Source of the DNA: Flaccisagitta enflata
Taxonomy: Eukaryota > Chaetognatha > Sagittoidea > Aphragmophora
Direction: 5' to 3'
Assembly (NCBI GenBank): GCA_965153355.1
Contig: OZ231126.1
Span: 60,636,001 to 60,700,000, forward strand
DNA length: 64,000 nt
In this document: positions 25,755 through 35,985 of the stretch, in pieces
Numbering within the stretch: the stretch's first letter is position 1
How the letters are laid out: each line of letters begins with the position of its first letter
Program-made: the position numbers and the translations under genes
The notes under the pieces: model-generated
Told to the model about the DNA's origin: nothing
Seen by the model: only the letters and a program-made list of their open reading frames with translations
Database searches by the model: none

Positions 25755-26106
25755 TGGTTCATTTGCGCCTGAGAAAGCGGATGTTCTTCGCAGTCGAGCT
25801 TCAAATGGACTTCCGGTGAATTGAGGGTGATTCTCTTCGCCGTCAAAAGTCCCAAACAAAATCCCGTCACGAATCCCAAAGGCGCCCAACAGCCGAGTCG
25901 AGGGAATAACGCTTCCGAAGACGTCGAACGTCCTGAAAGTTCCGCGGGATTCGAGGTCGACGACGATTCTGTTGCTGTTGGTTTCCGAGTGTTCAAAGGA
26001 AGCGAATCCCGCGCGTTGAGAGACGGCTCTTTGATGTTAGCGCCGATCGACGACGACGCAGCCGGAGGATCCCCGTCATGATCGGAAACGTCGTGACGGT
26101 CTTTGT
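25755..26106 (-). CDS. Antisense coding fragment, putative exon 2
   Basis: The acceptor ccctcgcag supplies two bases that complete the split codon of the exon at 26228-26354 (SSD then KDRHDVSDHDGDPP). About 117 codons follow, Ser/Thr-rich, then a hydrophobic run APLGFVTGFCLGLL and LDCEEHPLSQAQMN, to a possible donor gtcagt in phase 2. The frame stays open to 25673 otherwise. No domain recognised; downstream exons are not seen, and the region is cut by an H-element fragment and GA repeats. Confidence 0.5.
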
Positions 26107-26227
26107 CTGCGAGGGGCGGGCAGGAACAGAAAGATGGTGCGCATAGTTGTGTTTATGTTTGCATTCTCCCTGAAAAGTTGACTCGAGTAAACTTCATAAC
26201 CTTTTAGGCTCGTAGTCGAACGCGTAC

Positions 26228-26354
26228 CTGATGATTTCTCCGCGTGACTCACGTCGTGAGCTGCTCGCACTTTCTCCCAGCGTAACCTTGCATTATTCCG
26301 GTGGGCCGCTTTGTTTTTGCGGCTACTTATCTTGGGTCGATAGTGCCGCACCAT
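26228..26354 (-). CDS. Antisense coding fragment, putative exon 1
   Basis: ATG at 26354 opens MVRHYRPKISSRKNKAAHRN and a basic helix WEKVRAAHDVS, ending at a donor CAG|gtacgc in phase 1. Function unknown. It is GC-richer than the intron around it. A near relative of its first 36 codons lies at 27732-27839, so it is probably the start of a repeated, transposon-borne protein rather than a unique host gene. Confidence 0.55.
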
Positions 26355-27010
26355 CCCCAAGCAAATAAAAACAAAATAACAAATGAACTAATGAAAAAAG
26401 TTTAATCTCACAAGTTGGAATTATGTTTGTCGCAGACGTAAACAGTAAACGGCGAAACCTAAGCAGCACTTTTTAGAACAGCCAACTTTTGCGTATGATG
26501 CGTAACTATTCAGTCTTCGCCTGGCTTTCATCGTAGAACGATTCTGTTGAGCGTGTGAGGCACGTGAACAAACCTTGGGGTAAATTTAAGACAAGTTCCC
26601 GTTATCTGAGCATGTTGAAAATTGACATGCCGACGAATTGGGATGTCGAGATTCTAAAACCGCACTTTTCAGAATGCAAAATTTTTCAACCCATTGAGTC
26701 GCTAGATGGTCCCAACTTGGTCTAAACCTTATCCTATAACAGAGAGACTGATGTCAGAAAGGTTTGAATTAGTCTGGACACGTACCTTAAAGTGCTTTCT
26801 TTTACATCAAATTTCCAGAATAATCATACAACATTGTTCTGTACTCTGAAAGAACACCACACAGATGACAGAGACGAACAGGCTATCATTCTACCAGACG
26901 TTTAGTTACTAAAAGATTGCCATTTACCAGCCAATCAGTCACCTGACGTCCCATAAGGTGCAACACGAGCTGCCCTATTTTGCGCACCATATCTTTTGTG
27001 CTTTAAGTAT

Positions 27011-27259
27011 GGGTTCCGCCCAGTAGTCCTACAGTACTTAGTACTACACCCAAGTAGTCCTACCAACCCACTAGTCCTCCTGCCCACTAGTCCTCCTGCC
27101 CACTAGTCCTCCTGCCCACTAGTCCTCTTGTCTACTAGTCCTACAAAGAAATGCCACTAGTCCTAAGAGGAAAAACATAAGACATTTCACTAGTCCTAAC
27201 ACAGCTTTGTAAAACCAAGGGTGTAGTACTAAGTACTGTAGGACTACTGGACCGCACCC
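27011..27259. mobile_element. hAT-like element with minisatellite core
   Basis: Inverted ends of 41 bp (outer part GGGTTCCGCCCAGTAGTCC; the other end is GGGTGCGGTCCAGTAGTCC when reversed) flank several copies of a 16-bp unit gcccactagtcctcct. An 8-bp duplication ttaagtat lies on both sides (27003-27010 and 27260-27267). Eight-bp duplications are typical of hAT. Confidence 0.85.
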
Positions 27260-27504
27260 TTAAGTATAACCGCCCGTTGTTTGCGACTGAACTTAGGGCG
27301 GTAATTTCTGACCATTGCAGGGCAGTAACGAGCAAAAAATAGTAAACAAAACTAAGAATCAAATAAGCATGAAAAATCGAGTTTTTTTTTACGACGGTAA
27401 ATGCGAATTTCTTTGTTACGCAATCGACACTGGACTTTTTGAGACTTGACTTGAGCTTTATCGATCGACTGCTTACTGGATGAGGCCATGAGGGCATTTT
27501 TTTT

Positions 27505-27625
27505 TGTCGCGAGCCACGAGACTCTACACCCCGCTATGTCCTTCCGTCGGTCGGTAGGTTTGTCAGTCAGTGACATTTTACTTTTTATATGTTTTTGCGG
27601 TCTTTTGCCTCACTGCTCCAGCCAA
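27505..27625 (+). mobile_element. H element, degraded B type
   Basis: gtcgcgagccacgagact, ctacaccccgctatgtcc and a short GTCG core, then the T-rich B interior (ttttatatgtttttgcgg). Confidence 0.6.
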
Positions 27626-27731
27626 ACCGCTCACAGAGAACATTCAAAAAGATTGTCCACAACAAACACATTTTTTTATCGATATGCCCATATTGATGTG
27701 GGCGGCCATGGTTCGAATTTTTGGATAAACC

Positions 27732-27839
27732 TCACTGCGTGCTTGTTGCAAGAGCTCTTTCCCAGCGGATCCTTGCATTATTCCGACTGGCCGCCCACTT
27801 TATGCGGCTGCCTCTCTTGGGTCTGTAATTCCGCACCAT
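27732..27839 (-). pseudogene. Second copy of the MVR(H/N)YRPK N-terminus
   Basis: ATG at 27839 gives MVRNYRPKRGSRIKWAASRN and ARIRWERALATSTQ before a TGA. It aligns residue by residue with the start of the fragment at 26354 (shared MVR.YRPK, RNNAR.RWE). It breaks where the other copy continues, so this is a truncated relative. Confidence 0.55.
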
Positions 27840-27891
27840 CTCTGAGTTGGTTGTAGGAAAGTCACAGGGACGAATTTTCACTGTCAAAAAG

Positions 27892-28216
27892 CAGGGGTGT
27901 ATATAATTGAGCGGCTTTTGATTTTATTCCCCCCCCCCTGCCTTTGATGTTCTTCCCCGTGACGCGTCGCTTTGCGTTACAAAATCTATGATTTTCTTCC
28001 CCACAAAGCAATGAAACAGTACATTATAGGTTTAAATAGTGTTAAAATGTGTTGTAGTAATCAGAGACTACCATTTGGAATTACCAAAAGTGTTAAATCC
28101 TCAAAAAAAAAATTTCTCTTCTTTTTTAGCTTCTGATTTTTTCCCCTGCTCCAAACCCTTTGATTTTATTCCCTCCCCCACGGGGGGGGGGGAATGCTCA
28201 ACTTTATACACGCCTG
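27892..28216. mobile_element. hAT-like MITE, complete copy (325 bp)
   Basis: Ends CAGGGGTGTATATAATTGAG and CTCAACTTTATACACGCCTG with an 8-bp duplication tcaaaaag (27884-27891 and 28217-28224). The CAGGGGTG terminus is typical of hAT. The interior is T/C rich with homopolymer C and G runs. Confidence 0.85.
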
Positions 28217-28477
28217 TCAAAAAGGAAATCCCTTTTCCGTTGGACGGAGATGTGAAGACTGTAAATGCCCAACCCAACATGATTTAGGACCGCCCAATTA
28301 ATGCATTATCAACAGACAGACAGATGAAGAGAGAGATCGGCCGTGTCATGAACAAAGTGAGTCTCACGACCTATTATAGATTGAGGCACGTCAATTTGTC
28401 AATTAAAAAAGCCATTATGGGTTGATTGTTAATCAGCCAATTGTTATTAATACAAAAAATCATAACTATTTTAACAG

Positions 28478-28631
28478 TTGAAGAGCGAACTTCAGACGAC
28501 TATCGATTGCGTGGAGACGATGAAGAAGGAAATGGACATGCTGAAGAATCAGCATCAGATGCTTCACGCAGAACTCAAAGGCAAAGAGGAATTAGTAGAG
28601 ACTCTCTCCGATAAGCTCAAAAATGAAAAAG
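28478..28631 (+). CDS. Coiled-coil gene, exon 5 (residues 167-217)
   Basis: The acceptor ttttaacag precedes LKSELQTTIDCVETMKKE and the exon ends SDKLKNEK plus one base. The donor is gttagt, phase 1, and the next exon supplies the two missing bases to make Val. The match between the phases of two exons 5.3 kb apart supports splicing across the inserted LINE. Confidence 0.9.
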
Positions 28632-29559
28632 GTTAGTCAGTGCCAATGGTCAATGGACATCCGGGTCAAATAGGCAAAGCAGATTTTTATGTTAAACTCG
28701 AAGTTAACCTCGAAGTGTAGTAAAGCTGTGAAAAGGGTGAGATACACGGCTACCCTAGTCGCGTGCGGTGTGAGCAGGGGCAGTGATAAAATTATGAAAG
28801 AATAACAAAACAGAACAGTGCAAAATGAAATGGTTTAACTGCTTTTAAAGCGAGATTGGCAAAGCATAAATTGTCAGTTTTTTTTTTTTCTGCAAGAGAG
28901 GGAGAAAAAAGACATGTAAGTATTGGGAACAGCGAGTATACTCCTAAGTAGAACAATACTTTCAATAACACGAATATCAATAAAACGAATTTCACAATGT
29001 AAATGATGAAAATGCAGCACCCCAGATAACGTCGTAGCCAATCTTCTTTCAAAAACAACCAATTACTCCAACCAATGTTTCAATCGACCAATCCATAACA
29101 CGAGAACGACGATAATGACCAATCCACAAAATAATGGCCAATCCATAATAAGTACGCCAAACCAATCCAATTCCATAATTGTTGCATATCCATAAATACG
29201 ACGCCATCTTAAACCCACGATGAATATATACACGGAGAGGGAGGGAGAGAGAGGGGGAGAGAGAGAGGGAGAGAGAGGGCGGGAGGGGAGGGGGAGGGGG
29301 AGAGAGAGAGAGTGAGACTGACAGCCATAACCAGATTCAGACAGCAAAATGAAAACAACCGGACGCATGAATATGAGAACAGAAAGAGGCACCAATGCCC
29401 AACATATATACAGCCCCAATGGGGTTTGAGAAGAAACAAGGACCACAGAGAGGCCCAACATATATACAGAGGAAGACAAAAAGGGAGAAAAGACAAAAAG
29501 ACAAAAAAAAAGAAAGGCCAAAAGAGCCAGTGGGACCACTGCACGCGCATCTATGCCCA

Positions 29560-29930
29560 GAAAAAAGAAGCAAAAACACAGAGGCATAAGACCAAAAAAA
29601 CAAAACAAAAACACGGAGGCACAAGGCCAAAAAGCAGAGGCACAAGGCCAAGACGCAAAAAAGCAGAGGCACAAGGCCAAAAGGCAAAAAAGCAGAGGCA
29701 CAAGGCCAAAAGGCAAAAAAGCAGAGGCACAAGGCCAAAAGGCAAAAAAGCAGAGGCACAAGGCCAAAAGGCAAAAAAAGCAGAGGCACAAGGCCAAAAG
29801 GCAAAAAAGCAGAGGCACAAGGCCAAAAGGCAAAAAAGCAGAGGCACAAGGCCAAAAGGCAAAAAAGCACAAGGCAAAAAGCAAAAGCAAGGCCAAAAGG
29901 GCAAAAAGCAGCCAAGGCAAAAAAAACCGA
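29560..29930 (-). repeat. 29-bp minisatellite beside the LINE
   Basis: About ten copies of gcagaggcacaaggcc plus an A-rich remainder, starts at 29634, 29663, 29692, 29721 and 29750 (29 bp apart), one unit of 30. The period is not a multiple of three, so the basic peptide it encodes shifts frame from unit to unit and is not a gene. Confidence 0.9.
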
Positions 29931-29959
29931 GGCACAAGGCCAAATGGAAAAAAACAAAG

Positions 29960-30352
29960 TCACCCGGGCAAGCCAGCGCAAGAGCGGCAGCCACGAGCAG
30001 AACAGGAAAAGCGCCCATAAGGGGCCAGAAGGTCCAACTTGGACCCTTCCTTGAAAGAGGCAATGCTAGGGGACTGCTTCATTCCTGTTTGCAAAGAATT
30101 CCATATTTGAGGGGCAACACTCCTAATCGACCTACGATCCAAATGACTTACAAAAAAGTCATTTTTTGCCCCTCTGGTCAAGTGACCATGATCTACTTTA
30201 TCTAAAAAGGCAGTCATTCCCCCAGGTAGCAAACCCCTGGACATTTTGTATGAGAAAATCCTAACACTCTGGGTGAATAGGTCATCCACCTTGAGTGTAT
30301 TCAATTGGGCAAACAAAGGGTCAGCATGGGAGATGTGACTTGCACCACACAT
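29960..30352 (-). pseudogene. LINE C-terminal tail displaced by a frameshift
   Basis: This frame encodes SHADPLFAQLNTLKVDDLF, then IFSYKMSRGLLPGGM and SVAPQIWNSLQ, the usual C-terminal layout of CR1/L2 reverse transcriptases. It is in a different frame from the reverse transcriptase and overlaps its end, so an indel near 30330-30352 broke the original polyprotein. Stop at 29960. Confidence 0.75.
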
Positions 30353-32115
30353 TTCTGAAGGGACAATAACCGATCCCTTAACCCCAAGTTTCTATCCCCC
30401 TTAAAATTACCCCAATTAATCAAACAATACTGAAGGTGGGGTAGGACCATTGTGTTATATAAAAGAAACAACCGGGGCCTATCCATAAACCTCCTGGCCC
30501 TTCCAATTATACCTATAGTCTGACTTATCCTAGTTATGATCTTACCAATATGCACTCGCCAGGAGATCTGTTTATCAATATGCACCCCCAGGAACTTGCC
30601 ACTATTCACCTCAAGAATTTGCCTGCCATCGATTTTCAAATCCCACCCATCCCCACTTTTATCCTTTACTGGTTTGCTGAAGTTAACAAATTCCGTCTTT
30701 CCATAGTTTAAAGTTAGTTTATTGTGTGCAAACCAGTCCGATAATTTAGGTATTTCTGAATTTAAGCCCCTAAGCAAACTCCCCTTATCTCTACTAGATG
30801 CAAACAAATTAGTGTCATCCGCAAAGAGGATGTATCTAAAGAAACTCGAAGCAGCAGCTAGATCATTAATATATAGAAGAAAGAAAAGAGGACCAAGTAT
30901 GCTGCCTTGGGGGACTCCCACTGAGATATTCCTCGGGAGTGACTCCGAGGATCCAAAGGCAACATACTGTTTCCTATGACTCAAATAGCTTTTGACAAGT
31001 TCCAATGGCAACCCCCTTATGCCTAAGTGCTCCATCTTACCAATAAGAATAGAATGGTCCACAGTGTCAAAAGCCTTTCTGAAATCTATAAATACCCCTA
31101 GGCAGTACTCATCATTCTCCCACGCCTTCCGAATGTTCTCCACCATGTCCAGGATCGCCATGTAGGTAGAATGACCCCGTCGAAAACCATACTGACCAGC
31201 TATGATGGATTCCTGCTTTTTAAGAAATCCAAGCAGTCTTACCTGAATGACTCTTTCAAAAATCTTAGACAACACCGATAAAACCGATATTGGGCGGTAA
31301 TTCCCAAATTGGGCCGGATCACCGCTTTTAAATACCGGTGTCACCCGTGCTGTCTTTAAAAAATCAGGATAGTGACCCGCCTCAAGGCATGCATTGACAA
31401 GCCTTGAGAGGGGGGCACTGACCTCAGCACTAACATAACAAAGAACCGCAGGAGAGAAGCCATCATGGCCCGGGCCTTTTGAACAATCAAGGCCCCGGCA
31501 TATGTCTTCTATCTCTGCTGGAGTTGTAGGCACAAAAAAGGCAGAAGACTCTGACCGCGGCCCCAAGTAATCACGGTACGAGCCCATTGGGGGCGATCGA
31601 ACCTCCCCTGCCAGTTTTGGGCCTATGTTTGTAAAAAACTCACAAAAGGACTCTGCAATATCCGAGTCCCTTGTAAGTACCCTACCATCACTGGAGAAAG
31701 TGCGACATGGAACATCAGTCCCTTTGCCAAGTTTCCCAATAAAATCATGCAAGACTCTCCAGGCAGCCTTTGAGTTCTTGCCTGCTCTACTGAGCTGCTC
31801 AGCAAAGTAAGACTTCTTAAGCTGGCGCCTGAGTTGGCTCACCTCTAAGGTTAAAGATCTTAGATGATCAGCGCCATCAGGCACCCGCTCTATTCCTCCC
31901 CTGAGTTTGAGTGCATAGAGTCTATTTCTTTCCTTGATTTTCCCCTTAAGAGTGTCATCATCCAGCCATGGTTTTCTTAAATCTATCCTCTTAATTCTTA
32001 CCCTCCTCTGTGGAAAAAAACGGTTATATCCATCCCGAAATTCATTTTTGAATCTAATTGCATCCTCATTCACAGAATCTATTCCAACTGTTACCGTCCT
32101 ACTCCATTCTTTTAA
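30301..32115 (-). pseudogene. LINE reverse transcriptase, same frame after internal TGA
   Basis: The frame stays open for about 600 codons after the TGA. Counted from the Met at 32073, the reverse-transcriptase blocks are at about residue 200 (GHDGFSP), 258 (NYRPISVLSVLSKIFERVI), 293 (QYGFRRGHST), 328 (FIDFRKAFDTVDH, first catalytic Asp), 386 (GVPQGSILGP), 417 (FADDTNLF, catalytic pair) and the thumb motif FLGVHID. All catalytic residues are present. The frame degrades near 30345, where the natural C-terminus moves to another frame; the last residues before the stop at 30301 are therefore not original. Confidence 0.85.
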
Positions 32116-33594
32116 TCATTCTCTAAATCTTTTCTTATTTCTGATCTTCATCTCCCTTTTCAAGGTAAACTGAAGATTACCCTCTGGGTGATCCTCAGTG
32201 CCCCCAAAAATTGCTAAAGCTGGGAGATGATCGCTGATTGATGTGTAAACAAGTCCTGAAGAGATAGGCCTAAAAATATCATTTGTAAAAATATTGTCAA
32301 TCAGCGTGGCACTAGTTGGAGTGACTCTGGTCGGAAGAGCAATTAAAGGATGGAGTCCACCGCTGTTCATACTACATAAAAAATCTCCAGTGGCGGGATG
32401 GCTTTCACTCTTCAATAAATCCAGGTTAAAGTCCCCCATGAGGTAACACCTCCCGTCCTTAATTTTTCCCAAAACAGTACTTAAATTTGACAAAAATGCA
32501 GCCGTGTCAGAGTTAGGGGGACGGTATATAACTCCAACAATGTAGCTGCCACCGTTATCCTTAACCTCTACAAAAACCGACTCAATTACACCCTCCTCAA
32601 AAATGTCCATATCAGTCCGGCACTTAAAGGTCAGACTGGGCCTAATATAAATGGCAACCCCGCCCCATTTTCTTATCTTTCTTGAATTAGCAGCCCATTT
32701 ATAATCTCCTAGTGTGGCAAGTTTTTCAGAGACCGCATTTAAATGAGTTTCAGTAAATCCTAGGATATCAAACTTGTACTTAAGGGTCTCTTGCATTAAT
32801 TCTATTTCCTCAGCTTTATCTGGTAGACCATTTACATTAAGGCAGAGCATTGAGAGCTGCCCTTTGTTTTCACGCCTAAATTTCTGACTTAATTTACAGA
32901 ACTGCCCCTCATCATAATATTGACAGCCACCTAGAGTCCTGTTCAGATCTACCAGAGTGTCCCTAATTTCGTTGTCTAGGGGATTAAATATGAGCTGTGA
33001 TGCTTTCTCTAGATGCCTATAACTGCCAAAGAAGCTCATAAGAGCCTCCCGAAACTGCCTATGATTAGTGATACTATTAAAGGGGAGAGAATCTGCTAGG
33101 CATCCTTCACAGATATCTCCATCGGGTTTGCCATTTAAGCGCAACTTTCTCCTACAGACAGAACAAACACCACGAGCCCAAACAGAGCCCGCGCCAGCCC
33201 CAGCCGGGGCCGTCGGTGATGGTGGGAGAGGCAGGGCAGGTGAGGAGGGTGACAATTGAGAAGCTCGCCGTTCGCCATTGTTAGCCCTCAAGCGACCAGC
33301 AATTTTCCTAATTCTCACCCCCCTCACCCTCCCATTATTGCTAAGCAGAGGAGAGGAGACCCAGTTGGGGGCATCTGTCACAGTCGAGCCCCCATCTGAA
33401 TCTACAGCCTCCTCAGTCTCATCAAGAAGCGAAGAACCAAATGCGGCAGGGGTCCCACCAGAGGGGGAAGGAGAACGAGTAGAAGAAGACAAACAAGATA
33501 AAGACAAGGAAGATGAAAAGGAAAAGGGAAACAAAGGCGAAAATGACGGGGATGAAAATGAAGCCGAAATGAAAATGAAGATGAGAGGCAACAA
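32116..33594 (-). CDS. LINE N-terminal region with zinc finger and endonuclease
   Basis: About 492 codons from the ATG at 33594. After a Ser/Pro-rich leader a Cys cluster CSVCRRKL...CEGC (near residues 140-165) resembles the PHD/zinc-ribbon leader of CR1-like elements. The endonuclease follows: LCLNVNGLPDKA, GFTETHLN, VGVIYRPP, GDFNLDL, LIDNIFTN and SDHLPA, the last providing the catalytic Asp-His. The frame ends in TGA at 32116, but the next codons continue in the same frame into the reverse transcriptase, so this is a nonsense mutation within one polyprotein rather than a true gene end. Confidence 0.85.
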   Translation of the reverse strand: MLPLIFIFISASFSSPSFSPLFPFSFSSSLSLSCLSSSTRSPSPSGGTPAAFGSSLLDETEEAVDSDGGSTVTDAPNWVSSPLLSNNGRVRGVRIRKIAGRLRANNGERRASQLSPSSPALPLPPSPTAPAGAGAGSVWARGVCSVCRRKLRLNGKPDGDICEGCLADSLPFNSITNHRQFREALMSFFGSYRHLEKASQLIFNPLDNEIRDTLVDLNRTLGGCQYYDEGQFCKLSQKFRRENKGQLSMLCLNVNGLPDKAEEIELMQETLKYKFDILGFTETHLNAVSEKLATLGDYKWAANSRKIRKWGGVAIYIRPSLTFKCRTDMDIFEEGVIESVFVEVKDNGGSYIVGVIYRPPNSDTAAFLSNLSTVLGKIKDGRCYLMGDFNLDLLKSESHPATGDFLCSMNSGGLHPLIALPTRVTPTSATLIDNIFTNDIFRPISSGLVYTSISDHLPALAIFGGTEDHPEGNLQFTLKREMKIRNKKRFRE

Positions 33595-33922
33595 GAGCCA
33601 AGAAAACTATTTGAAACTATTACAATGGAACGAGAAAAATATCCCCGGGGAAATTGTCTTTGTTGTACACCAAAGGAGGAGGCAACCAATGATTCATTTG
33701 AAGACGATAACCATGACGACGATGTCGATAACAACCACTAAAACGACGGAACAAACATCGACAATTTCCATCTAGATTTGTGAAAATACCGAGCGATTGA
33801 TTGATTGATTCATTTCATTTCTTGATTTTCGTCTATCCGTAGTTTTTTTTCTCGTTTGTGTTTTTGTTTACATTCCATTTTCCATCTGACTAATCTTTCT
33901 CATTTTGTCATTTTGTTTTCAG

Positions 33923-34143
33923 TTTGTGTCATGGAGGCGTCGGCTTCGGCGTCTGAAGCGGCGGCGGCGCTGGAATCGCTGAAACAAAGCGAAGAAGAAA
34001 AAAAAGGGCAAATTGAAAAGTTGGAGGCGGAAATGAAAGAGACAGAAAAGGCCTTGGAAGAAAAAGCGAAACAATTGCAAGAAGAGAAAAACCGATATGG
34101 AGAACTCAGCGATAAATTAGCCGAAGCCAACGGACACAATAGG
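33923..34143 (+). CDS. Coiled-coil gene, exon 6 (residues 218-291)
   Basis: The acceptor is ttttgttttcag and the donor gtgaaa. After the split Val the peptide reads CVMEASASASEAAAALES, then a charged coil, ending AEANGHNR. The internal ATG at 33931 is not a start: the upstream exon joins in frame. Confidence 0.88.
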
Positions 34144-34382
34144 GTGAAAAGAAGACTGTTGTGACGTGAACGTTTTAATTTTAATTGGATGTTTACCCTG
34201 GAGCCTGGTTCACCGTCCGCCCGACCGGAAAGTTGCTTGGAGAGATGCGTGCTCGCAACAAAATAGTTTTACCCTAGACTTTCATTTCACTCACACCATC
34301 GTGTGGTCGTGGAAAATCAAAATCTTGTCATTTCTAGAAAATAAATTGAAAAATAAAATTTCACTTTCGTTTGTGCCTTCAG

Positions 34383-34523
34383 GTCTTAGAACTTCACGTG
34401 GGGAACTTGCAATCAAAGTTGGAAGAGAAAACTTCCGACTTGGAGGATAAAATTGACAAAGGAGAGGCCTTAAGCGCGGAATTGATGCAATATAAAGAGG
34501 ATTACAAAAAAGCCACGCAGGAG
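34383..34523 (+). CDS. Coiled-coil gene, exon 7 (residues 292-338)
   Basis: The acceptor gtgccttcag precedes VLELHVGNLQSKLEEK and the exon ends YKKATQE. The donor is gtatca. Phase 0 at both ends, 141 nt. The preceding intron is only 239 bp and holds nothing notable. Confidence 0.9.
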
Positions 34524-34645
34524 GTATCAAATCAGTTGACTTATAATCCTCCGCTAGTGTCCTCATAACTCCTTATATGTGTAGTAGAGGAACCGGAACA
34601 GTAAGGGGCTTGAGTTGGCAGAAAAGCATCCCTCTTTTATTTCAT

Positions 34646-34812
34646 TTTTAGTTGCGGACAAGCAACTCTATAAGAGGCCTTGTCCGTCCGTCCGTCCGTC
34701 GGTTGGTTGGTCGGTTGGTTGGTCCGTCACGCTCGAGTTGAAAGGTGGGAAAACGCGCATTTCCGCCCCTGCCCACCCGTCCGCAACTGGTGGCCGTGTA
34801 TCCGGCCTTGTT
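34646..34812 (+). mobile_element. H element, A type, complete
   Basis: Head agttgcggacaagcaact, core of GTCC/GTTG, tail cgtccgcaact, hairpin ggccgtgtatccggcc, then ttgtt. About 167 bp. Confidence 0.85.
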
Positions 34813-35243
34813 CATGTTGCCGCGAAGTTTGCTTATTCAGATCTGGGTCCCTACTTTATGAAGATTAACATCGTTTTCATAAGATTAAGTCTTTTTTAGA
34901 ATGAGAGGTTTGTTTGATTCTTCTCTATATTTCACTCTCTTCCCCTTCTTTTCGACTATTACGCGATTTCCTTCCTTTCTTCCTTCCTTCGGGCTCCTTC
35001 ACTTTTCCCCTTTCTACTTTCCTCCTTTCCTTCGTCCATTCCTCCCTCCCTTCTTTCCTCCATTCCATCCGGCCTTTCTTCCTTCGATCCTCTCTTCCTC
35101 CCTAGATCCCTTCCTTCCTTCCTTCCTTTCTGCCTCTCTTCCTGCCATCCTGCCTTCCTCCCTTTCTCCCTGCTATCCTTCCTTCTTTCCTTCTCTTCGT
35201 CCTTCCTCCCTTCCACCCCTCTCTGCTTCCGCTTCCTTCTTTT

Positions 35244-35676
35244 GGGCAGCGGCCCCGAAGGGGTCGATGACCTATGCTTTCACACATATCGGGGATTTTC
35301 TCCTCCTTCTTCTATGTACCCCCCCTCCCCCCAGCCTCGAGGCCCAAATCCTTGTTTTGAGGCTCAAATCCCAACCTCCAGGCCTAAATCCCCACACCAA
35401 GGCCCAAATTCCTGCCTTGAGGGATTTGGGCCTCAAAACTGGAATTTGGGCCTCGAGGCTGGGATATGGGCCTCGAGGCTGAGATTTGGGCCACGAGGCT
35501 GGGGGGAGGGGGGGTGCGGAGGAGAAGGATAAGGAGGAGAAAATACCCCATAAGTGTGAAAGCAGGTCATCGACCCCTTCGAGGCCGCTGCCCTGCTCCC
35601 CCCTCAACTTCAACCACAACCTACTTAAGCAGGGCACGGGTACCGCTGACCATCTAACGCTTTTGCGACTATTTAC
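35244..35676 (+). mobile_element. D fold-back element, complete, adjoining exon 8
   Basis: Ends gggcagcggccccgaagggg and ccccttcgaggccgctgccc (35584-35593 is the terminal part). Inside are tatgctttcacac/gtgtgaaagca and a 20-bp minisatellite that switches from caaatcc to ggatttg orientation at about 35420. A further piece, gcagggcacgggtaccgctg to gcgactatttac, ends at 35676. Confidence 0.8.
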
Positions 35677-35690
35677 ATTGTCAATGACAG

Positions 35691-35831
35691 AAACTTGAGA
35701 TGGAGCGAGAGATGGCGTCAGTTCGAGGAAGTCTTTTAGGTTCGGAAAAAGAAGTTGAGAGTCTCAACGAGAGGATTCAAGAGTTGACGAAAGAGTCCGA
35801 GACGAATCACGAAATATTGAAGAAGCTGCAG
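35691..35831 (+). CDS. Coiled-coil gene, exon 8 (residues 339-385)
   Basis: The acceptor tcaatgacag precedes KLEMEREMASVRGSLL and the exon ends HEILKKLQ. The donor is CAG|gtgatg. The intron next to it turns into a (GAT)n array within about 20 nt. Repeat-element sequence reaches to about 15 nt before the acceptor and includes a good branch-point match, ctaac at 35654. Confidence 0.9.
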
Positions 35832-35852
35832 GTGATGAAGATGACGAATGCC

Positions 35853-35909
<57 letters not shown>

Positions 35910-35910
35910 A

Positions 35911-35941
<31 letters not shown>

Positions 35942-35985
35942 CGATGATGATAATGATGATGATGATGATGATGATGATGGATGAT
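35853..35985 (+). repeat. (GAT)n in intron 8
   Basis: Begins 22 nt after the exon 8 donor; reading through would add a poly-Asp tract, but a normal donor precedes it. Confidence 0.95.

Larger units (their letters stand above)
29300..33780 (-). mobile_element. CR1/L2-type LINE inserted antisense to the host gene
   Basis: The minus strand encodes, in one frame broken once by TGA at 32116-32118, an N-terminal Cys-rich finger, an AP-type endonuclease and a non-LTR reverse transcriptase. The C-terminal end is shifted into another frame near 30340. A 29-bp minisatellite lies downstream of the coding part at 29560-29930. Outer limits are approximate because I see no target duplication. The single stop and the single shift suggest a relatively young but inactive copy. 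The clade is judged from motif style (GVPQGSILGP, FADDTNLF, GDFNLDL). Confidence 0.85.
28632..33922. other. Intron 5, carrying a LINE
   Basis: A fragment of an H-element tail lies at 28735-28800 (gatacacggctaccc followed by a gtcgcgtgcgg tail copy). The antisense LINE fills roughly 29.3-33.8 kb. I see nothing in 28810-29220. Confidence 0.65.

Noticed and set aside
29553-30020. Long basic frame of RGTRPKGKKAEAQ-like units
   Set aside because: It is the translation of a 29-bp minisatellite; the unit is not a multiple of three, so the peptide changes frame between units.
34646-34812. H elements as tRNA-derived SINEs
   Set aside because: I see no A or B box, no poly(A) or simple 3' tail and no target duplications; hairpins and inverted tail copies fit Helentron-like elements better.
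35700-35984. Exon 8 extended into a poly-Asp tract
   Set aside because: A normal CAG|gtgatg donor precedes the (GAT)n array and gives the correct phase for exon 9.
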